Below the pieces are notes generated by a model, which had not been told where the DNA came from, searched no databases, and worked only from the letters and a program-made list of their open reading frames with translations. A stretch of 64,000 nucleotides of DNA from Talpa occidentalis (taxonomy: Eukaryota > Chordata > Mammalia > Eulipotyphla > Talpidae): contig NW_023604861.1 of NCBI RefSeq assembly GCF_014898055.3, forward strand, positions 100,380,083 to 100,444,082, given 5' to 3'. Below are positions 63,991-64,000 of the stretch, one piece after another; position 1 is the first letter of the stretch; every line of letters starts with the position of its first letter. A program made the translations under genes and the position numbers.

Positions 63991-64000
63991 CTTTGAACTA

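Larger units (their letters stand above)
60021..64000 (+). other. EIF5B intron 14 (continues)
   Basis: At least 3,980 bp, made largely of antisense old L1 sequence and one truncated SINE. No further exon of EIF5B is visible before the window end. Confidence 0.85.

Noticed and set aside
1..64000. CRISPR arrays, operons, riboswitches or phage features
   Set aside because: None seen. Gene structure, repeats and CpG pattern are mammalian.
60021..64000. Next EIF5B exon (beginning with the ID of NKID)
   Set aside because: No acceptor followed by a matching coding segment was found; the stretch is old antisense L1.

Overview
This window is from the nuclear genome of a placental mammal. Split genes have GT-AG introns, old MIR and L1 repeats are present, and a CpG-island promoter lies in the middle. 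The lineage clue is an abundant tRNA-derived SINE of about 250-300 bp with perfect A and B boxes and a tail of TAAA repeats followed by TCTT and poly-A. It is not Alu, B1/B2, Bov-tA, CHR, the canine SINE or horse ERE as I know them. A non-primate, non-rodent laurasiatherian is most likely, perhaps a horseshoe-type bat, but I am not sure of the species.

Two protein-coding genes stand head to head. On the minus strand, TXNDC9 (a phosducin-like thioredoxin-fold protein) is complete. It has four coding exons (12801 down to 6027, 226 codons), a noncoding first exon ending at 14838, and a 3' UTR reaching about 5570. On the plus strand, EIF5B (translation initiation GTPase eIF5B) starts at 16103. 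Fourteen coding exons (754 codons) are present, giving the whole charged N-terminal tail and the G domain through the NK of the NKxD motif. The remaining exons lie beyond the right edge. The genes share a CpG-rich bidirectional promoter (about 14650-16500) with two palindromic NRF1-type sites and an inverted CCAAT box.

Layout: 1-5570 is intergenic and repeat-rich (two LTR-like elements, SINEs, an old L1). 5570-14900 is TXNDC9. 14650-16500 is the promoter. 16138-38651 is EIF5B intron 1, which holds many SINEs, several old L1 pieces and a near full-length antisense L1 at 32266-37918 with a perfect 17-bp target-site duplication. 38652-60020 holds EIF5B exons 2-14. 60021-64000 is intron 14, filled with old antisense L1.

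I found no new multi-gene system. The observations most worth checking are: a forced non-canonical GC donor in EIF5B intron 8; a tandem NAGNAG acceptor at exon 10; the L1 promoter sitting 0.7 kb upstream of EIF5B exon 2; an L1 internal deletion joining ORF1 to ORF2; a 3' tail shared between the L1 and the SINE; a head-only short SINE form; and reuse of the same target sites by successive SINEs.
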